DNA from: Panulirus ornatus
Taxonomy: Eukaryota > Arthropoda > Malacostraca > Decapoda > Palinuridae
Length of the DNA stretch: 64,000 nucleotides
Assembly (NCBI RefSeq): GCF_036320965.1
Contig: NC_092234.1
Location: 40,745,505 to 40,809,504 of the forward strand
Direction of reading: 5' to 3'
Both the position numbers and the translations under genes were made by a program. The notes beneath the pieces are model-generated. The model saw nothing but the letters and a program-made list of their open reading frames with translations, did no database searches and was not told where the DNA came from. Positions 1 through 12,200 of this stretch are shown here, one piece after another (the stretch's first letter is position 1; every line of letters starts with the position of its first letter).

Positions 1-2109
1 TTGGCTTGGTTCCATCTTTCTTTCAGTCATTAGCCTCCATTTAACAATGCTGGCATTGCCCCATAAGCTGACACACCAGATGCCTGACTGCCTCATAATT
101 CTCAGAAAATGAATGCTACCCCAATGGTGGTTACCACTGGATAAGGGTAACTTTTCCAACAGTTACCCAAAACAATGCTTGCAAGACACCAACCAGGAAG
201 GAAACAGTTTTCCATTATTAAAAACTCACATTTCATTTCAAAGTCTGTACCATAAGCTTAAAGAGCATACCAACATCAAGGAGGAGGGTTAGAACTATAT
301 GGCAAAAAACAGGTACCATATCATCCTGTAGCACATTAGTAGCACTCTGTCTCAAACTTGGTAAGCCAGACACTGTGTAAGGTAGGGTCCTCAACATCTA
401 TGGTAAAGTTTTGGTAATTAAAAAGTTTATAAAATGCCAAAGACCTCTTTTGGTAACCCCTTCAGGAAAAGGCTAGAATGGAAGCTATCTTCCTGACTTC
501 ATGGGCTCAAATATACAGGCCAGGTCTGACCAACTAAACAAATCTTTTAACCCAAGAGAAAATGTTCTTTGCTGAGAGGGATTTCAAGCTTCCTAAACAA
601 CCAAAAATGAGTTCCCTCAACAATTTCTCATGACCTCAGTGAGTGAATTCTCTCAGATATTATATATAAACACTACACCCTAAGTGAATCACATATGGAT
701 ACTTATTCATGGCAAGGTGGAAGAACCTAGAAAAACAAGAAGGCTGGTAAAGTCCATATCGTTCAGAGATCCCATGAATTATGAGGCAGTAATCATGACA
801 GTGTGTCAGCCAGTAAGAATACCAGGTGGCATTTCTTTATGAAGACATCATCACTGAGGGGAGGTTACTGATTGGCAAAAAAGTGAATCCAGACTGAGCA
901 GCATGCCACAACTGCTGAATAGGTGGCTAGCAAATGGTGAGAGGCAAAAGGTTATAGGTTTCTAAGCTAGGCACTTTAGAGAATCTCTCAAAGCTCATAA
1001 GACACACTGACCTAAGAGAAATAATTATATTGGTTATGACTGAATGTCACAGCAAAAGGAGTAGAAGACTCAATACACCAGAGAAAATTCTGTTGTTAAA
1101 AAGTTCTTCTTTCACATTTTGTCTCCTCTTATGACAAAAAAGACCTTCTCCAACTATTTTTCTTTTATTTCGGGTTCAGTTCGTGCAGATCCAGCAATAT
1201 TAAAAGTGGTAATGCCATGGACTGCAAGGTGAGTCATAACATTCAACCATACCTATAAGTAACTGATAGGCTTCATACATGTTTTTACTGTATTGCAGGC
1301 TCATTAATAAGAATATTTACCCAGCTGTCATGTGCACTTCCCATCCCAGAAGTTTATTCTATTATATGTAAAGACACACAAAGCTAGTCTAAGCAGGGAG
1401 TACCTAGACGTTAACCCTTTTACTTTCCTTTGATCCCTCTCTTACCTATTTTCAGTGTCAAATAATCCTTATTTTTTCACACATCTATAAGACTTACTCT
1501 TGTTTCCTTTCATTCAGCTCAAGACACAAATGGAAACATCTCTCTTCTTACCTGTTCCTCTCCACAGACCAAATTTTCCATATTTCTCTGAATTTTGATG
1601 CTTTATCATGTGAAAAAATTAAATATCTAAAAATAACACTAATAGTATATTAATATTCAGATGTTTTAAAAATATGTTATCAGCAATAGGACTAGGTCTT
1701 AAAGAAATGCATGACTGATATCCCTCAAGATGCAAGTAGCAAGCTAAACATTCTGTCAGTGACATCTAACACTGAGCATTTGAAAAGCATTAAAGTTCAG
1801 CAAATATTATTCTTGATATCACAAGGGTTATCTAATATCTAAGCTTACATTGCAATTATAGAATATAATCATGCAAGTTAATACAAATATGATTACACTG
1901 TAATATGAAAAAGTAGTTAACCAGGAGAGTTACAATAAAATATTAGCATCTCTTGTTCCAGAAGAAAACACTGTAAAGGGAACAATGTGCATGTGCGTGT
2001 GATTATCATTTGTGTGGTACAAGGAGAGAGTTTTACACTCATGTTGCCCTATTTTGTATCCTTGCATATATGTACCACGTCTTTACTCTTACATGCTGTA
2101 CACTTTTCT
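1..2109. other. No gene recognised; AT-rich flank
   Basis: I see no convincing coding exon, RNA gene or known transposon in this stretch. Base composition is AT-rich and even, as expected for intron or intergenic DNA. Short open frames are present but have no recognisable motifs and no splice-site context I would defend. Before about 1980 it shows none of the TA-repeat or RTE-A signatures that fill much of the window. Confidence 0.5.
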
Positions 2110-2516
2110 TGAACATGCCAGCAATGCTTCCCCCAAATATCTCCCATTCCTCAACCACTCCCCTTGTTTAGTTTACTCTCACCTTTTGCCATTCTACCAA
2201 CACCCAATCTCTCTTGGTATTTCTTCACACATGTCTCTTCCAAGTTCACTTACTTTCACCACTCTCTTCTAGCTAACATCATTTCCTCTCTTCTAAAATC
2301 CCTGAAATTCTTTACGATTGCCTCCACCAGGTAATGATTAGACATCCCATCAGCTGCCCCTCTCAACTCATTCACATTCAAGGGTCATTCTATTGCATGC
2401 CAATCAATAAGTTTACAATCCACTAATGCCCTATAACCATCTTTTCTACTCACCTATGTATACTTATATATGTCCCACATATTAAACCAAGCATTCCCTA
2501 TCACCAGTCCTTTTTG
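2110..2516 (-). mobile_element. RTE-A copy a: old endonuclease-region fragment
   Basis: On the minus strand this matches, with heavy divergence, the part of RTE-A that runs from the end of the endonuclease into the linker before the RT. Blocks that align with better copies include those encoding SDHYLV-like and ERLSTEW-like segments, although nearly every codon has drifted and no frame stays open. It is more diverged than any other RTE-A copy here, so it probably belongs to an older wave. A GATA/TA-rich spacer separates it from copy b. Confidence 0.6.
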
Positions 2517-2546
2517 GCTTACTATATATAGATATAGATATATAGA

Positions 2547-4468
2547 AGGCAAATGAGAGTTGGGGTGAGAGAGTATCATTAAATTTTAGAGAGAATAAAA
2601 AGATGTTCTGGAAGGAGGTAAATAAAGTGCGTAAGACAAGGGAGCAAATGGGAACTTCAGTGAAGGGGGCTAATGGGGAGGTGATAACAAGTAGTGGTGA
2701 TGTGAGAAGGAGATGGAGTGAGTATTTTGAAGGTTTGTTGAATGTGTTTGATGATAGAGTGGCAGATATAGGATGTTTTGGTTGAGGTGGTGTGCAAAGT
2801 GAGAGGGTTAGGGAAAATGATTTGGTAAACAGAGAAGAGGTAGTAAAAGCTTTGCGGAAGATGAAAGCCAGCAAGGCAGCAGGTTTGGATGGTATTGCAG
2901 TGGAATTTATTAAAAAAGGGGGTGACTGTATTGTTGACTGGTTGGCAAGGTTATTTAATGTATGTATGATTCATGGTGAGGTGCCTGAGGATTGGCGGAA
3001 TGCGTGCATAGTGCCATTGTACAAAGGCAAAGGGGATAAGAGTGAGTGCTCAAATTACAGAGGTATAAATATGTTGAATATTCCTGGGAAATTATATGGG
3101 AGGGTATTGATTGAGAGGATGAAGGCATTTACAGAGTATCAGATTGGGGAAGAGCAGTGTGGTTACAGAAGTGGTAGAGGATGTGTGGATCAGGTGTTTA
3201 CTTTGAAGAATGTATGTGAGAAATACTTAGAAAAGCAAATGGATTTGTATGTAGCATTTATGGATCTGGAGAAGGCATATGATAGAGTTGATAGAGATGC
3301 TCTGTGGAAGGTACTAAGAATATATGGTGTGGGAGGCAAGTTGTTAGAAGCAGTGAAAAGTTTTTATCGAGGATGTAAGGCATGTGTACGTGTAGGAAGA
3401 GAGGAAAGTGGTTGGTTCTCAGTGAATGTAGGTTTGTGGCAGGGGTGTGTGATGTCTCCATGGTTGTTTAATTTGTTTATGGATGGGGTTGTTAGGGAGG
3501 TGAATGCAAGAGTTTTGGAAAGAGGGGCAAGTATGCTGTCTGTTGTGGATGAGAGAGCTTGGGAAGTGAGTCAGTTGTTGTTCGCTGATGATACAGCGCT
3601 GGTGGCTGATTCATGTGAGAAACTGCAGAAGCTGGTGACTGAGTTTGGTAAAGTGTGAGAAAGAAGAAAGTTAAGAGTAAATGTGAATAAGAGCAAGGTT
3701 ATTAGGTACAGTAGCTTTGAAGGACAAGTCAATTGGGAGGTAAGTTTGAATGGAGAAAAACTGGAGGAAGTAGTGTTTTAGATATCTGGGAGTGTATCTG
3801 ACAGCGGATGGAACCATGGAAGCGGAAGTGGATCATAGGGTGGGGGAGGGGGCGAGAATTCTGGGAGCCTTGAAGAATGTGTGGAAGTCGAGAACATTAT
3901 CTCGGAAAGCAAAAATGGGTATGTTTGAAGGAATAGTGGTTCCAACAATGTTGTATGGTTGCGAGGCGTGGACTATGGATAGAGTTGTGCGCAGGAGGAT
4001 GGATGTGCTGGAAATGAGATGTTTGAGGACAATGTGTGGTGTGAGGTGGTTTGATCGAGTAAGTAACGTAAGGGTAAGAGAGATGTGTGGAAATAAAAAG
4101 AGCGTGGTTGAGAGAGCAGAAGAGGTTTGTTTTGAAATGGTTTGGTCACATGGAGAGAATGAGTGAGGAAAGATTGACCAAGAGGATATATGTGTCGGAG
4201 GTGGAGGGAACGAGGAGAAGAGGGAGACGAAATTGGAGGTGGAAAGATGGAGTGAAAAAGATTTTGTGTGATCGGGGCCTGAACATGCAGGAGGGTGAAA
4301 GGAGGGCAAAGAATAGAGTGAATTGGAGCGATGTGGTATACCGGGGTTGACGTGCTGTCAGTGGGTTCAATCAAGGCATGTGTATGGGGGTGGGTTGGGC
4401 CATTTCTTTCGTCTGTTTCCTTGCGCTACCTCGCAAACGTGGGAGACAGCGACAAAGCAAAAAAAAAG

Positions 4469-4470
<2 letters not shown>
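2547..4470 (+). mobile_element. RTE-A copy b: 5'-truncated LINE
   Basis: The copy starts in the linker upstream of the RT (ANESWGERVSLNFRENKKMF-like) and runs through the RT to the tail that ends in GACAAAGCAAAA. The RT blocks are visible: KGKGDKSECSNYRG, GRGCVDQVF, FMDLEKAYDRVD, GCVMSPWLFNLFMDGVV and LLFADDTALVADS. The frame is broken by a TGA near 2783, a TGA near 3656, and indels near 3770 and 4125. Its 3' UTR is unusually short: it jumps from the sequence just after the stop to the GGGTTGGGCCATTTC tail block. It meets copy c tail to tail across a (TA)n run. Confidence 0.85.
2603..3658 (+). pseudogene. RT domain remnant of RTE-A copy b
   Basis: Two in-phase reading segments (2603-2785 and 2792-3658) carry the linker and most of the reverse transcriptase palm, including the FADD catalytic box near 3581. 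A nonsense codon separates them and another ends the second segment before the thumb region. The remaining C-terminal domain continues out of frame at 3792-4166 and 4087-4350. No start codon of the intact element is present. It is not expected to make a working enzyme. Confidence 0.8.

Positions 4471-4471
<1 letters not shown>

Positions 4472-4538
<67 letters not shown>
4472..4538. repeat. (TA)n microsatellite between two RTE-A tails
   Basis: An uninterrupted TA dinucleotide run joins the 3' tail of copy b (plus) to the 3' tail of copy c (minus). The open frames across it (IYIYIY proteins on both strands) are artefacts of the repeat. Confidence 0.97.
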
Positions 4539-4543
<5 letters not shown>

Positions 4544-5577
4544 TTTGTCGCTGTCTCCCACGTTAGTGAGGTAGCACAAGGAAACAGACGAAAGAATGGC
4601 TCAACCCACCTACATACACATTTATATAAATACACGTCCACACATGCAAATATACATACCTATACATCTCAACATATATACACATACAGACATATATACA
4701 CATGAACATAATTCATACTGGCTGCCTTTATTCATTCCCATCGCCATCCCGCCACACATGAAATAAAAAACCCCTCCCCCTCATGTGTGCGAGGTAGTGC
4801 TAGGAAAAGACAACAAAGGCCACATTCATTCACACTCAGTCTCTAGCTGTCATGTAATAATGCACCAAAACCATAGCTCCCTTTCCACATTCTGGCCCCA
4901 CAGAACTTCCCATGGTTTACCCCAGGCGCTTCACATACCCTGGTTCAATCCATTGACAGCACGTCCACCCTAGTATACCACATCATTCCATTTCACTCTA
5001 TTCCTTGCACGTCTTTCACCCTCCTGCATGCTCAGGCCCCGATTGCTCAAAATCTTTTTCACCCCATCCTTCCACCTCCAATTTGGTCTCCCACTTCTCA
5101 TTCCCTCCACCTCTGACACATATATCCTCTTTGTTAATCTTTCCTCACCCATTCTCTCCATTTGACCAAACCATTTCAACACACTCTTTTCTGCTATCTC
5201 AACCGCACTCTTTTTATTACCACACATCTCTCTCACTCTTTCATTACTTACTCGATCAAACCACCTCACACCACATATTGTCCTCAAACATCTCATTTCC
5301 AGCACACCCACCCTCCTCCGCACAACTCTATCTATAGCCCACGCCTCACAACCATATAACATTGTTGGAACAACTATTCCTTCAAACATACCCATTTTTG
5401 CTTTCCGAGATAATGTTCTTGACTTCCACACCTTCTTCAATGCTCCCAGAACTTTCGCCCTCCTCCCCCCACCCTATGATTTACTTCCGCTTCCATGGTT
5501 ACATCCACTGCAAAATCCAGTCCCAGATATCTAAAACACTTTACTTCCTCCAGTTTTTCTCCATTCAAACTTACCTC

Positions 5578-6852
5578 TCAATTGTCTTGTCCCTCAACCC
5601 TACTGTACCTAATAACCTTGCTCTTATTCACATTTGTACTCAGCCTTCTTCTTTCACACACTTTAACAAACTCAGTCACCAGCTTCTGCAGTTTCTCACA
5701 CGAATCAGCCACCAGTGCTGTATCATCAGCGAACAACAACTGACTCACTTTCCAAGCTCTCTCATCCACAACAGACTGCATACTTGCCTCTCTCTCCAAA
5801 ACTCTTGCATTCACCTCCCTAACAACCCCATCCATAAACAAATTAAACAACCATGGAGACATCACACACCCCTGCCGCAAACCTACATTCACTGAGAACC
5901 AATCACTTTCCTCTCTTCCTGCACATGCACATGCCTTACATCCTCGATAAAAACTTTTCACTGCTTCTAACAACTTGCCTCCCACACCATATATTCTTAA
6001 TACCTTCCACAGAGCATCTCTATCAACTCTATCATATGCCTTCTCCAGATCCATGAATGCTACATGCAAATCCATCTGCTTTTCTAAGTATTTCTCACAT
6101 ACATTCTTCAAAGCAAAAACCTGATCCAAACATCCTCTACCACTTCTGAAACCACACTGCTCTTCCCCAATCTGATGCTCTGTACAAGCCTTCACCCTCT
6201 TAATCAATACCCTCCCATATAATTTACCAGAAATTCTCAACAAACTTATACCTCTGTAATTTGAGCACTCACTCTTATCCCCTTTGCCTTTGTACAGTGG
6301 CACTATGCAAGCATTCCGCCAATCCTTAGGCACCTCACCATGAGTCATACATACATTGAGTAACCTTACCAACCAGTCAACAATACAGTCACCCCCTTTT
6401 TTAATAAATTCCACTGCAATACCATCCAAACCTGCTGCCTTACCGGCTTTCGTCTTCCGCAAAGCTTTTACTACCTCTTCTCTGTTTGCCAAATCATTCT
6501 CCCTAACCCTCTCACTTTGCACACCACCTTGACCAAAACACCCTATATCTGCCACTCTATCATCAAACACATTCAACAAACCTTCAAAATACTCACTCCA
6601 TCTCCTTCTCACGTCACCACTACTTGTTATCACCTCCCCATTAGCCCCCTTCACTGAAGTTCCCATTGATTCCCTTGTCTTACTCACATTATTTACCTCC
6701 TTCCAAAACATCATTTTAAACTCCCTAAAATTTAATGATACTCTCTCATCCCAACTCTCATTTGCCCTCTTTTTCACCTCTTGCACCTTTCTCTTGACCT
6801 CCAGTCTCTTTCTTTTACACATCTCCCACTCATTTGCATTATTTCCTTGCAA
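5578..6852 (-). pseudogene. Linker plus RT of RTE-A copy c
   Basis: This 424-codon open segment holds the basic linker (KRKRLEVKRKVQEVKKRANE), then the RT. Recognisable RT motifs in order are KAAGLDGIAVEFIKKGGD, LYKGKGDKSECSNYRGIS, GFRSGRGCLDQVFALK, FMDLEKAYDRVDRDALW, LRQGCVMSPWLFNLFMDGV and LLFADDTALVADSCEKL. All catalytic aspartates are retained. It ends at a stop just after the RYSRVEGQ block, where intact copies continue. The endonuclease lies upstream in other frames, so the full protein cannot be made from this copy. Confidence 0.85.
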
Positions 6853-7342
6853 AAGTCATCCTAATGCCTCTCTCTTCTCTTTCACTAACAATCTTACTTC
6901 TTCATCCCACCACTCTACCCTTTCTAATCTGCCCACCTCCCACGCTTCTCATGCCACAAGCATCTTTTGCGCAAGCCATCACTGCTTCCCTAAATACATC
7001 CCATTCCTCCCCCACTCCCCTTATGTCCTTTGTTCTCACCTTTTTCCATTCTGTACTCATTCTCTCCTAGTACTTCCTCACACAAGTCTCCTTCGCAAGC
7101 TCACTTACTCTCACCACTCTCTTCACCCCAACATTCTCTCTTCTTTTCTGAAAACCTCTACAAATCTTTACTTTCGCCACCACAAGATAATGATCAGACA
7201 TCCCTCCAGTTGCACCTCTCAGCACATTAACATCCAAAAGTCTCTCTTTCACGCGCCTATCAATTAACGTGTAATCCAATAACACTCTCTGGCCATCTCT
7301 CCTACTTTCATACATATACTTACGTATAACTCTCTTTTTAAA

Positions 7343-7840
7343 CTATGTATTCCCAATCACCAGTCCTTTTTCAGCACATAAATCTACAAGCTCTTCACCA
7401 TTTCCATTTACAACACTGAACACCCCATGTACACCAATTATTCCATCAACTGCCACATTACTCACCTTTGCATTCAAATCACCCATCACTATAACCCGGT
7501 CTCGTTCATCAAAACTACTAACACGCTCATTCAGCTGCTCCCAAAACACTTGCCTCTCATGATCTTTCTTCTCATGCCCAGGTGCATATGCACCAATAAT
7601 CACCCATCTCTCTCCATCCTCTTTCAGTTTTACCCATATCAATCTAGAGTTTACTTTCTTACACTCTATCACATACTCCCACCACTCCTGTTTCAGGAGT
7701 AGTGCTACTCCTTCCCTTGCTCTTGTCCTCTCAGTAACCCCTGACTTTACCCGCAAGACATTCCCAAACCACTCTTCCCCTTTACCCTTGAGCTTCGTTT
7801 CACTCAGAGTCAAAACATCCAGGTTCCTTTCCTCAAACAT
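7343..7840 (-). pseudogene. APE-type endonuclease fragment of RTE-A copy c
   Basis: This 165-codon segment covers the N-terminal half of the LINE endonuclease. Visible signatures are LSETKLKG (the catalytic glutamate block), GVALLLKQE, WVIIGAYAPG, and VIVMGDLNAKVSN (the D-x-N box). The domain continues in another frame at 7067-7315 with the terminal SDHYLV block, so a frameshift divides the domain at about 7340. In this family the enzyme nicks target DNA to prime reverse transcription. Confidence 0.85.
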
Positions 7841-7892
7841 ACTACCTATCTCTACCTATTTCTAAGAGTCCATGGGGAAAATGAAACATGAT

Positions 7893-7940
7893 AAGTTCCC
7901 TAGTGCACTTTCATGAAATAATCACATCATCAGGGGAGAT
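7893..7940 (-). ncRNA. Hammerhead-ribozyme-like motif in Penelope end (copy 1)
   Basis: On the minus strand CTGATGA (7927-7933) is followed by a short potential stem, then GAAA (7909-7912), then the palindrome AGTGCACT and GGGA. That is the order of a type I hammerhead: CUGANGA, stem II, GAAA, minimal stem III, cleavage triplet, stem I. The CCCC before the core could pair with the GGG after the cleavage site. An extra U after the core or an unpaired base before GAAA makes stem II imperfect. Penelope-like elements are known to carry such ribozymes with very short stem III; activity here is inference. Confidence 0.55.
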
Positions 7941-8025
7941 ACAAGAAAGAAATATAACAGTCAGTTGATATACAACAAAGAGACGTAGGTAGGACACCAT
8001 TTGGTAAGCAAGTTAATGTCCAAGA

Positions 8026-8103
8026 CAGACAACGACCCTATTATAAACTCATTATGTGGACAAGCAGACAACGACCCTTATATAAACTCATTATGTGGAC
8101 AAG
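8026..8103. repeat. 39-bp tandem duplication in Penelope end
   Basis: Two adjacent 39-bp copies, each running from CAGACAACGACC to GTGGACAAG, differ by a couple of bases. The single version is present in the plus-strand element near 9180-9225. Confidence 0.85.
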
Positions 8104-8414
8104 AAGGTGAAAAGTTTACAAATTTTATCAACAATAAAGTTATCTAATTTGTATAGAACTTCACTAATATTGTTATAATTCTTTGTGTATAAAAGACTAT
8201 ATTTGAATTCAATAGAGAATATTAAGCTAAAAAATTTGGCAATGGGTAACCCTCTTTGACCAGTTCTAAGTAATCTTTATATGGAATTTTTTAAAAAAAT
8301 TACTAAAAGGATATCTTACCTTCTAATGCAATTTGGTTTAGGTATGTGGTTTCTCCCCTTACTTAACAATTTAGTACCTTCCATCAAATTTACTATAGAA
8401 AATGAACTAAGGGT

Positions 8415-8783
8415 ATGCTAACATTTTTAGATTGCATGATCCATAGGCAAGGAAACAAGTTTAAGTTTAGCATATACAGAAAACTTACCAGTGTATGCTC
8501 ATATATCCATTATTACTCATCTCAACAAGACAGAGTTAAATTATCATCATTTCAGGCTATGTTCCTTAGGGCATTACGTATTTGCAGTCCAGAGTTTATC
8601 AATGTTGGGTTTGAGAAGATCTATTCTATTGGATCTAAGCTAAAGTACCCTAGATCTTTCATTGATAAATCCCATAAGTTAGAGTTGAACCCAAACCTCC
8701 CATTGACACCAAGAATCTCTCAGTTCTCCCTTTTCATAATAATTTTACTTTACTTCCCATGTTGCTTAAATCCTTTAATGTAA
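8415..8783 (+). pseudogene. Penelope RT C-terminal remnant
   Basis: This open segment encodes the C-terminal part of a Penelope RT, with FLDCMIHRQGNKFKFSIYRK, then SYIHYYSSQQDRVK, FLRALRICSPEF and KLKYPRSFI. These blocks are characteristic of the region between the RT palm and the endonuclease. The upstream palm (from about 8238) contains a stop and lacks the catalytic YxDD segment. The frame shifts into the GIY-YIG segment at about 8760. Confidence 0.8.
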
Positions 8784-9250
8784 ATGTTGCCTTCAGTGAC
8801 AATAATACAATAAAGAATATTTCAATCAGGAACTCACCAGAAAATTCTCTTGCATGCATCTATAAAGTGCCATGTAGAAATTGTGATAAGTTATATGTTG
8901 GGCAGACTGGTAAGGATCTTTCTGTTAGACTTAAGCAACATAAATATAGTATAAGAAAAGGACAAGAATCAAATGCCTTGTTTAATCACGTTAAAAACTA
9001 TGATCATTGTATTGACTGGAGTAATGCAATCTTAGTTATTAACTCTAACTCCAGTACAACCAAAAATATCATTGAATCTTCTATCATTAAATACACAAAG
9101 AATTATAACCTTAATAATAGTGAAGGTTATACAAATTGGATAACTTTATTGTTGATAAAATTTGTAAACAATTCACCTTCTTGTCCATATAATAAGTTTA
9201 GGATACGCTCGTTGTCTGTCTTGGACAATCACTTTTTTACCAAATGGTGT
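8759..9250 (+). pseudogene. GIY-YIG endonuclease domain of Penelope element
   Basis: After residues equivalent to SFNVNVAFSDNNTIKN the protein shows CIYKVPCRNCDKLYVGQTG, the CxxC-containing GIY-YIG signature of Penelope endonucleases. The conserved arginine follows in LSVRLKQHK, then FNHVKNYDHCIDW. The domain appears intact to about residue 135, but its RT partner upstream is damaged and in another frame. In the family this nuclease cuts target DNA for priming. The annotated stretch ends where the terminal non-coding region begins; later residues of the open frame come from RTE-A copy d. Confidence 0.85.
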
Positions 9251-9264
9251 CCTAGTTACGTCTT

Positions 9265-9276
9265 CGTTGTATATCA
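9265..9276. repeat. 12-bp target site duplication, left copy
   Basis: CGTTGTATATCA occurs here and again at 12542-12553, immediately flanking RTE-A copy d. The two copies lie at adjacent positions of the Penelope element, which becomes continuous when copy d is removed. Confidence 0.85.
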
Positions 9277-12200
9277 TATATTTGTTTATTTATTTATTTT
9301 GCTTTGTCACTGTCTCCTGCATTAGGGAGGTAGCGCAGGGAAACAGACGAAAGAATGGCCCAACCCGCCCACATACACATGTATATACATACACGTCCAC
9401 ACACACAAATATACATACCTATACATCTCAATGTACACATATATATACACACACAGACATATACATATATACACATGTACATAATTCATACTGTCTGCCT
9501 TTATTTGTTCCCATCGCCACCTCGCCACACATGGAATAACAACCCCCTCCCCCCTCATGTGTGCGAGGTAGCGCTAGGAAAAGACACCAAAGGCCTCATT
9601 CGTTCACACTCAGTCTCTAGCTGTCATGTAATAATGCACCGAAACAACAGCTTCCTTTCCAAATCCAGGCCCCACACAACTTTCCATGGCTTACCCCAGA
9701 CGCTTCACATGCCCTGATTCAATCCATTGACAACACGTCGACCCCGGTATACCACATCGTTCCAATTCACTCTATTCCTTGCATGCCTTTCACCCTCCTG
9801 CATGTTCAGGCCCCAATCACTCAAAATCTTTTTCACTCCATCTTTCCACCTCCAATTTGGTCTCCCACTTCTCCTCGTTCCCTCCACTTCTGACACATAT
9901 ATCCTCTTGGTCAATCTTTCCTCACTCATTCTCTCCATGTGACCAAACCATTTCAAAACACCCTCTTCTGCTCTCTCAACCACACTCTTTTTATTTCCAC
10001 ACATCTCTCTTACCCTTACATTACTTACTCGATCAAACCACCTCACACCACACATTGTCCTCAAACATCTCATTTCCAGCACATCCACCCTCCTGTGCAC
10101 AACTCTATCCATAGCCCACGCCTCACAACCATACAACATTGTTGGAACCACTATTCCTTCAAACATACCCACTTTTGCTTTCCAAGATACTGTTCTCGAC
10201 TTCCAAACATTCCTCAAGGCTCCCAGAATTTTCGCCCCCTCCCCCACCCTATGATTCACTTCCGCTTTCATGGTTCCATCCGCTGCCAGATCCACTCTCA
10301 GATTTCTAAAACACTTTACTTCCTCCAGTTTTTCTCCATTCAAACTTACCTCCCAATTGGCTTAACCCTCAACCCTACTGTACCTAATAACCTTGCTCTT
10401 ATTCACATTTACTCTTAACTTTCTTCTTTCACACACTTTACCAAACTCAGTCACCAGCTTCTGCAGTTTCTTACATGAATCAGCCACCAGCGCTGTATCA
10501 TCAGCGAACAACAACTGACTCACTTCCCAAGCTCTCTCATCCACAACAGACTTCATACTTGCACCTCTTTCCAAAACTCTTGCATTCACCTCCCTAACAA
10601 CCCCATCCATAAACAAATTAAACAACCATGGAGACATCACACACCCCTGCTGCAAACCTACATTCACTGAGAACCAATCACTTTCCTCTCTTCCTACATG
10701 TACACATGCCTTACATCCTCGATAAAAACTTTTCACTGCTTCTAACAACTTGCCTCCCACACCATATATTCCTAAAACCTTCCACAGAGCATCTCTATCA
10801 ACTCTATCATATGCCTTCTCCAGATCCATAAATGCTACATACAAATCCATTTGCTTTTCTAAGTATTTCTCACATACATTCTTCAAAGCAAACACCTGAT
10901 CCACACATCCTCTACCACTTCTGAAACCATACTGCTCTTCCCCAATCTGATGCTCTGTACATGCCTTCACCCTCTCAATCAATACCCTCCCATATAATTT
11001 ACCAGGAATACTCAACAAACTTATACCTCTGTAATTTGAGCACTCACTCTTATCCCCTTTGCCTTTGTACAATGGCACTATGCAAGCATTCCGCCAATCC
11101 TCAGGCACCTCACCATGAATCATACATACATTAAATAACCTTACCAACCAGTCAACAATACAGTCACCCCCTTTTTTAATAAATTCCACTGCAATACCAT
11201 CCAAACCCGCTGCCTTGCTGGCTTTCATCTTCCGTAAAGCTTTTACTACCTCTTCTCTATTTACCAAATCATTTTCCCTAACCCTCTCACTTTGCACACC
11301 ACCTCACCCAAAACACCCTATATCTGCCACTCTATCATCAAACACATTCAACAAACCTTCAAAATACTCACTCCATCTCCTTCTCACATCACCACTACTT
11401 GTTATCACCTCCCCATTAGCCCCCTTCACTGAAGTTCCCATTTGCTCCCTTGTCTTATGCACTTTATTTACCTCCTTCCAAAACATCTTTTTATTCTCCC
11501 TGAAATTTAATGATACTCTCTCACCCCAACTCTCATTTGCCCTCTTTTTCACCTCTTCCACCTTTCTCTTGACTGCCTGCCTCTTTCTTTTATACCTCTC
11601 CCACTTATTTGCATTTTTTCCCTGCAAAAATCGTCCAAATGCCTCTCTCTTCTCTTTCACTAATAATCTTACTTCTTCATCCCACCACTCACTACCTTTT
11701 CTAATCAACCCACCTCCCACGCTTCTCATGCCACAAGCATCTTTTGCGCAATCCATCACTGCTTACCTAAATACATCCCATTCCTCCCCCACTCCCCTTA
11801 CCTCCTTTGTTCTCACCTTTTCCCATTCTGTACTCAGTCTCTCCTGGTACTTACTCACACAAGTCTCCTTCCCAAGCTCACTTACTCTCACCACTCTCTT
11901 CACCCCAACATTCTCTCTTCTTTCCTGAAAACCCCCACAAATCTTCACCTTTGCCTCCACAAGATAATGATCAGACATCCCTCCAGTTGCACCTCTCAGC
12001 ACATTAACATCCAAAAGTCTCTCTTTCGTGCGTCTATCAATTAACACATAATCCAATAACGCTCTCTGGCCATCTCTCCTACTTACATACATATACTTAT
12101 GTATATCTCGCTTTTTCAACCAGGTATTCCCAATCACCAGTCCCTTTTCAGCACATAAATCTACAAGCTCTTCACCATTTCCATTTACAACACTGAACAC

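Larger units (their letters stand above)
4539..7853 (-). mobile_element. RTE-A copy c: nearly full-length LINE, long 3' UTR form
   Basis: Read on the minus strand, this copy begins in the endonuclease near MFEERNLDVLTLSETKLKG (about 7840) and continues through the endonuclease, linker, RT and C-terminal region to the tail at 4539. It keeps the long 3' UTR with the internal GT/TA-rich section. The coding part is split among segments at 7343-7840, 7067-7315, 5578-6852 and 4970-5440, so several indels have accumulated. The first 30-40 codons of the element are missing. The 5' boundary abuts a Penelope-like end at 7854. Confidence 0.88.
7854..8222 (-). mobile_element. Penelope-like element 3' end, minus orientation
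   Basis: The minus strand reads the last part of a GIY-YIG protein (IIxSIIKYTKNY-like) and then the terminal repeat region of a Penelope-like element, matching 9060-9276 and 12542-12660 on the plus strand. It carries the hammerhead-like motif annotated separately. A 39-bp unit containing GACAACGACCC is tandemly duplicated (8026-8064 and 8065-8103). It stands head to head with the plus-strand element that starts at 8229. Confidence 0.78.
8229..9276 (+). mobile_element. Penelope-like retroelement, 5'-truncated
   Basis: The element starts inside the reverse transcriptase: AMGNPL, a stop, then PVLSNLYMEFF at about 8238-8300, typical of the Penelope RT. The region that should hold the YVDD active site is collapsed by a deletion near 8345. 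After the RT comes FLDCMIHR and a conserved SSFQAMFLRALRICSPEF block, then a GIY-YIG endonuclease. The 3' end is interrupted at 9276 by RTE-A copy d and resumes at 12542, where the hammerhead-like motif sits. Confidence 0.85.

Noticed and set aside
2012..2272. 86-codon plus-strand frame MWYKERVLHSCC
   Set aside because: Overlaps the diverged minus-strand RTE-A copy a and is explained by it.
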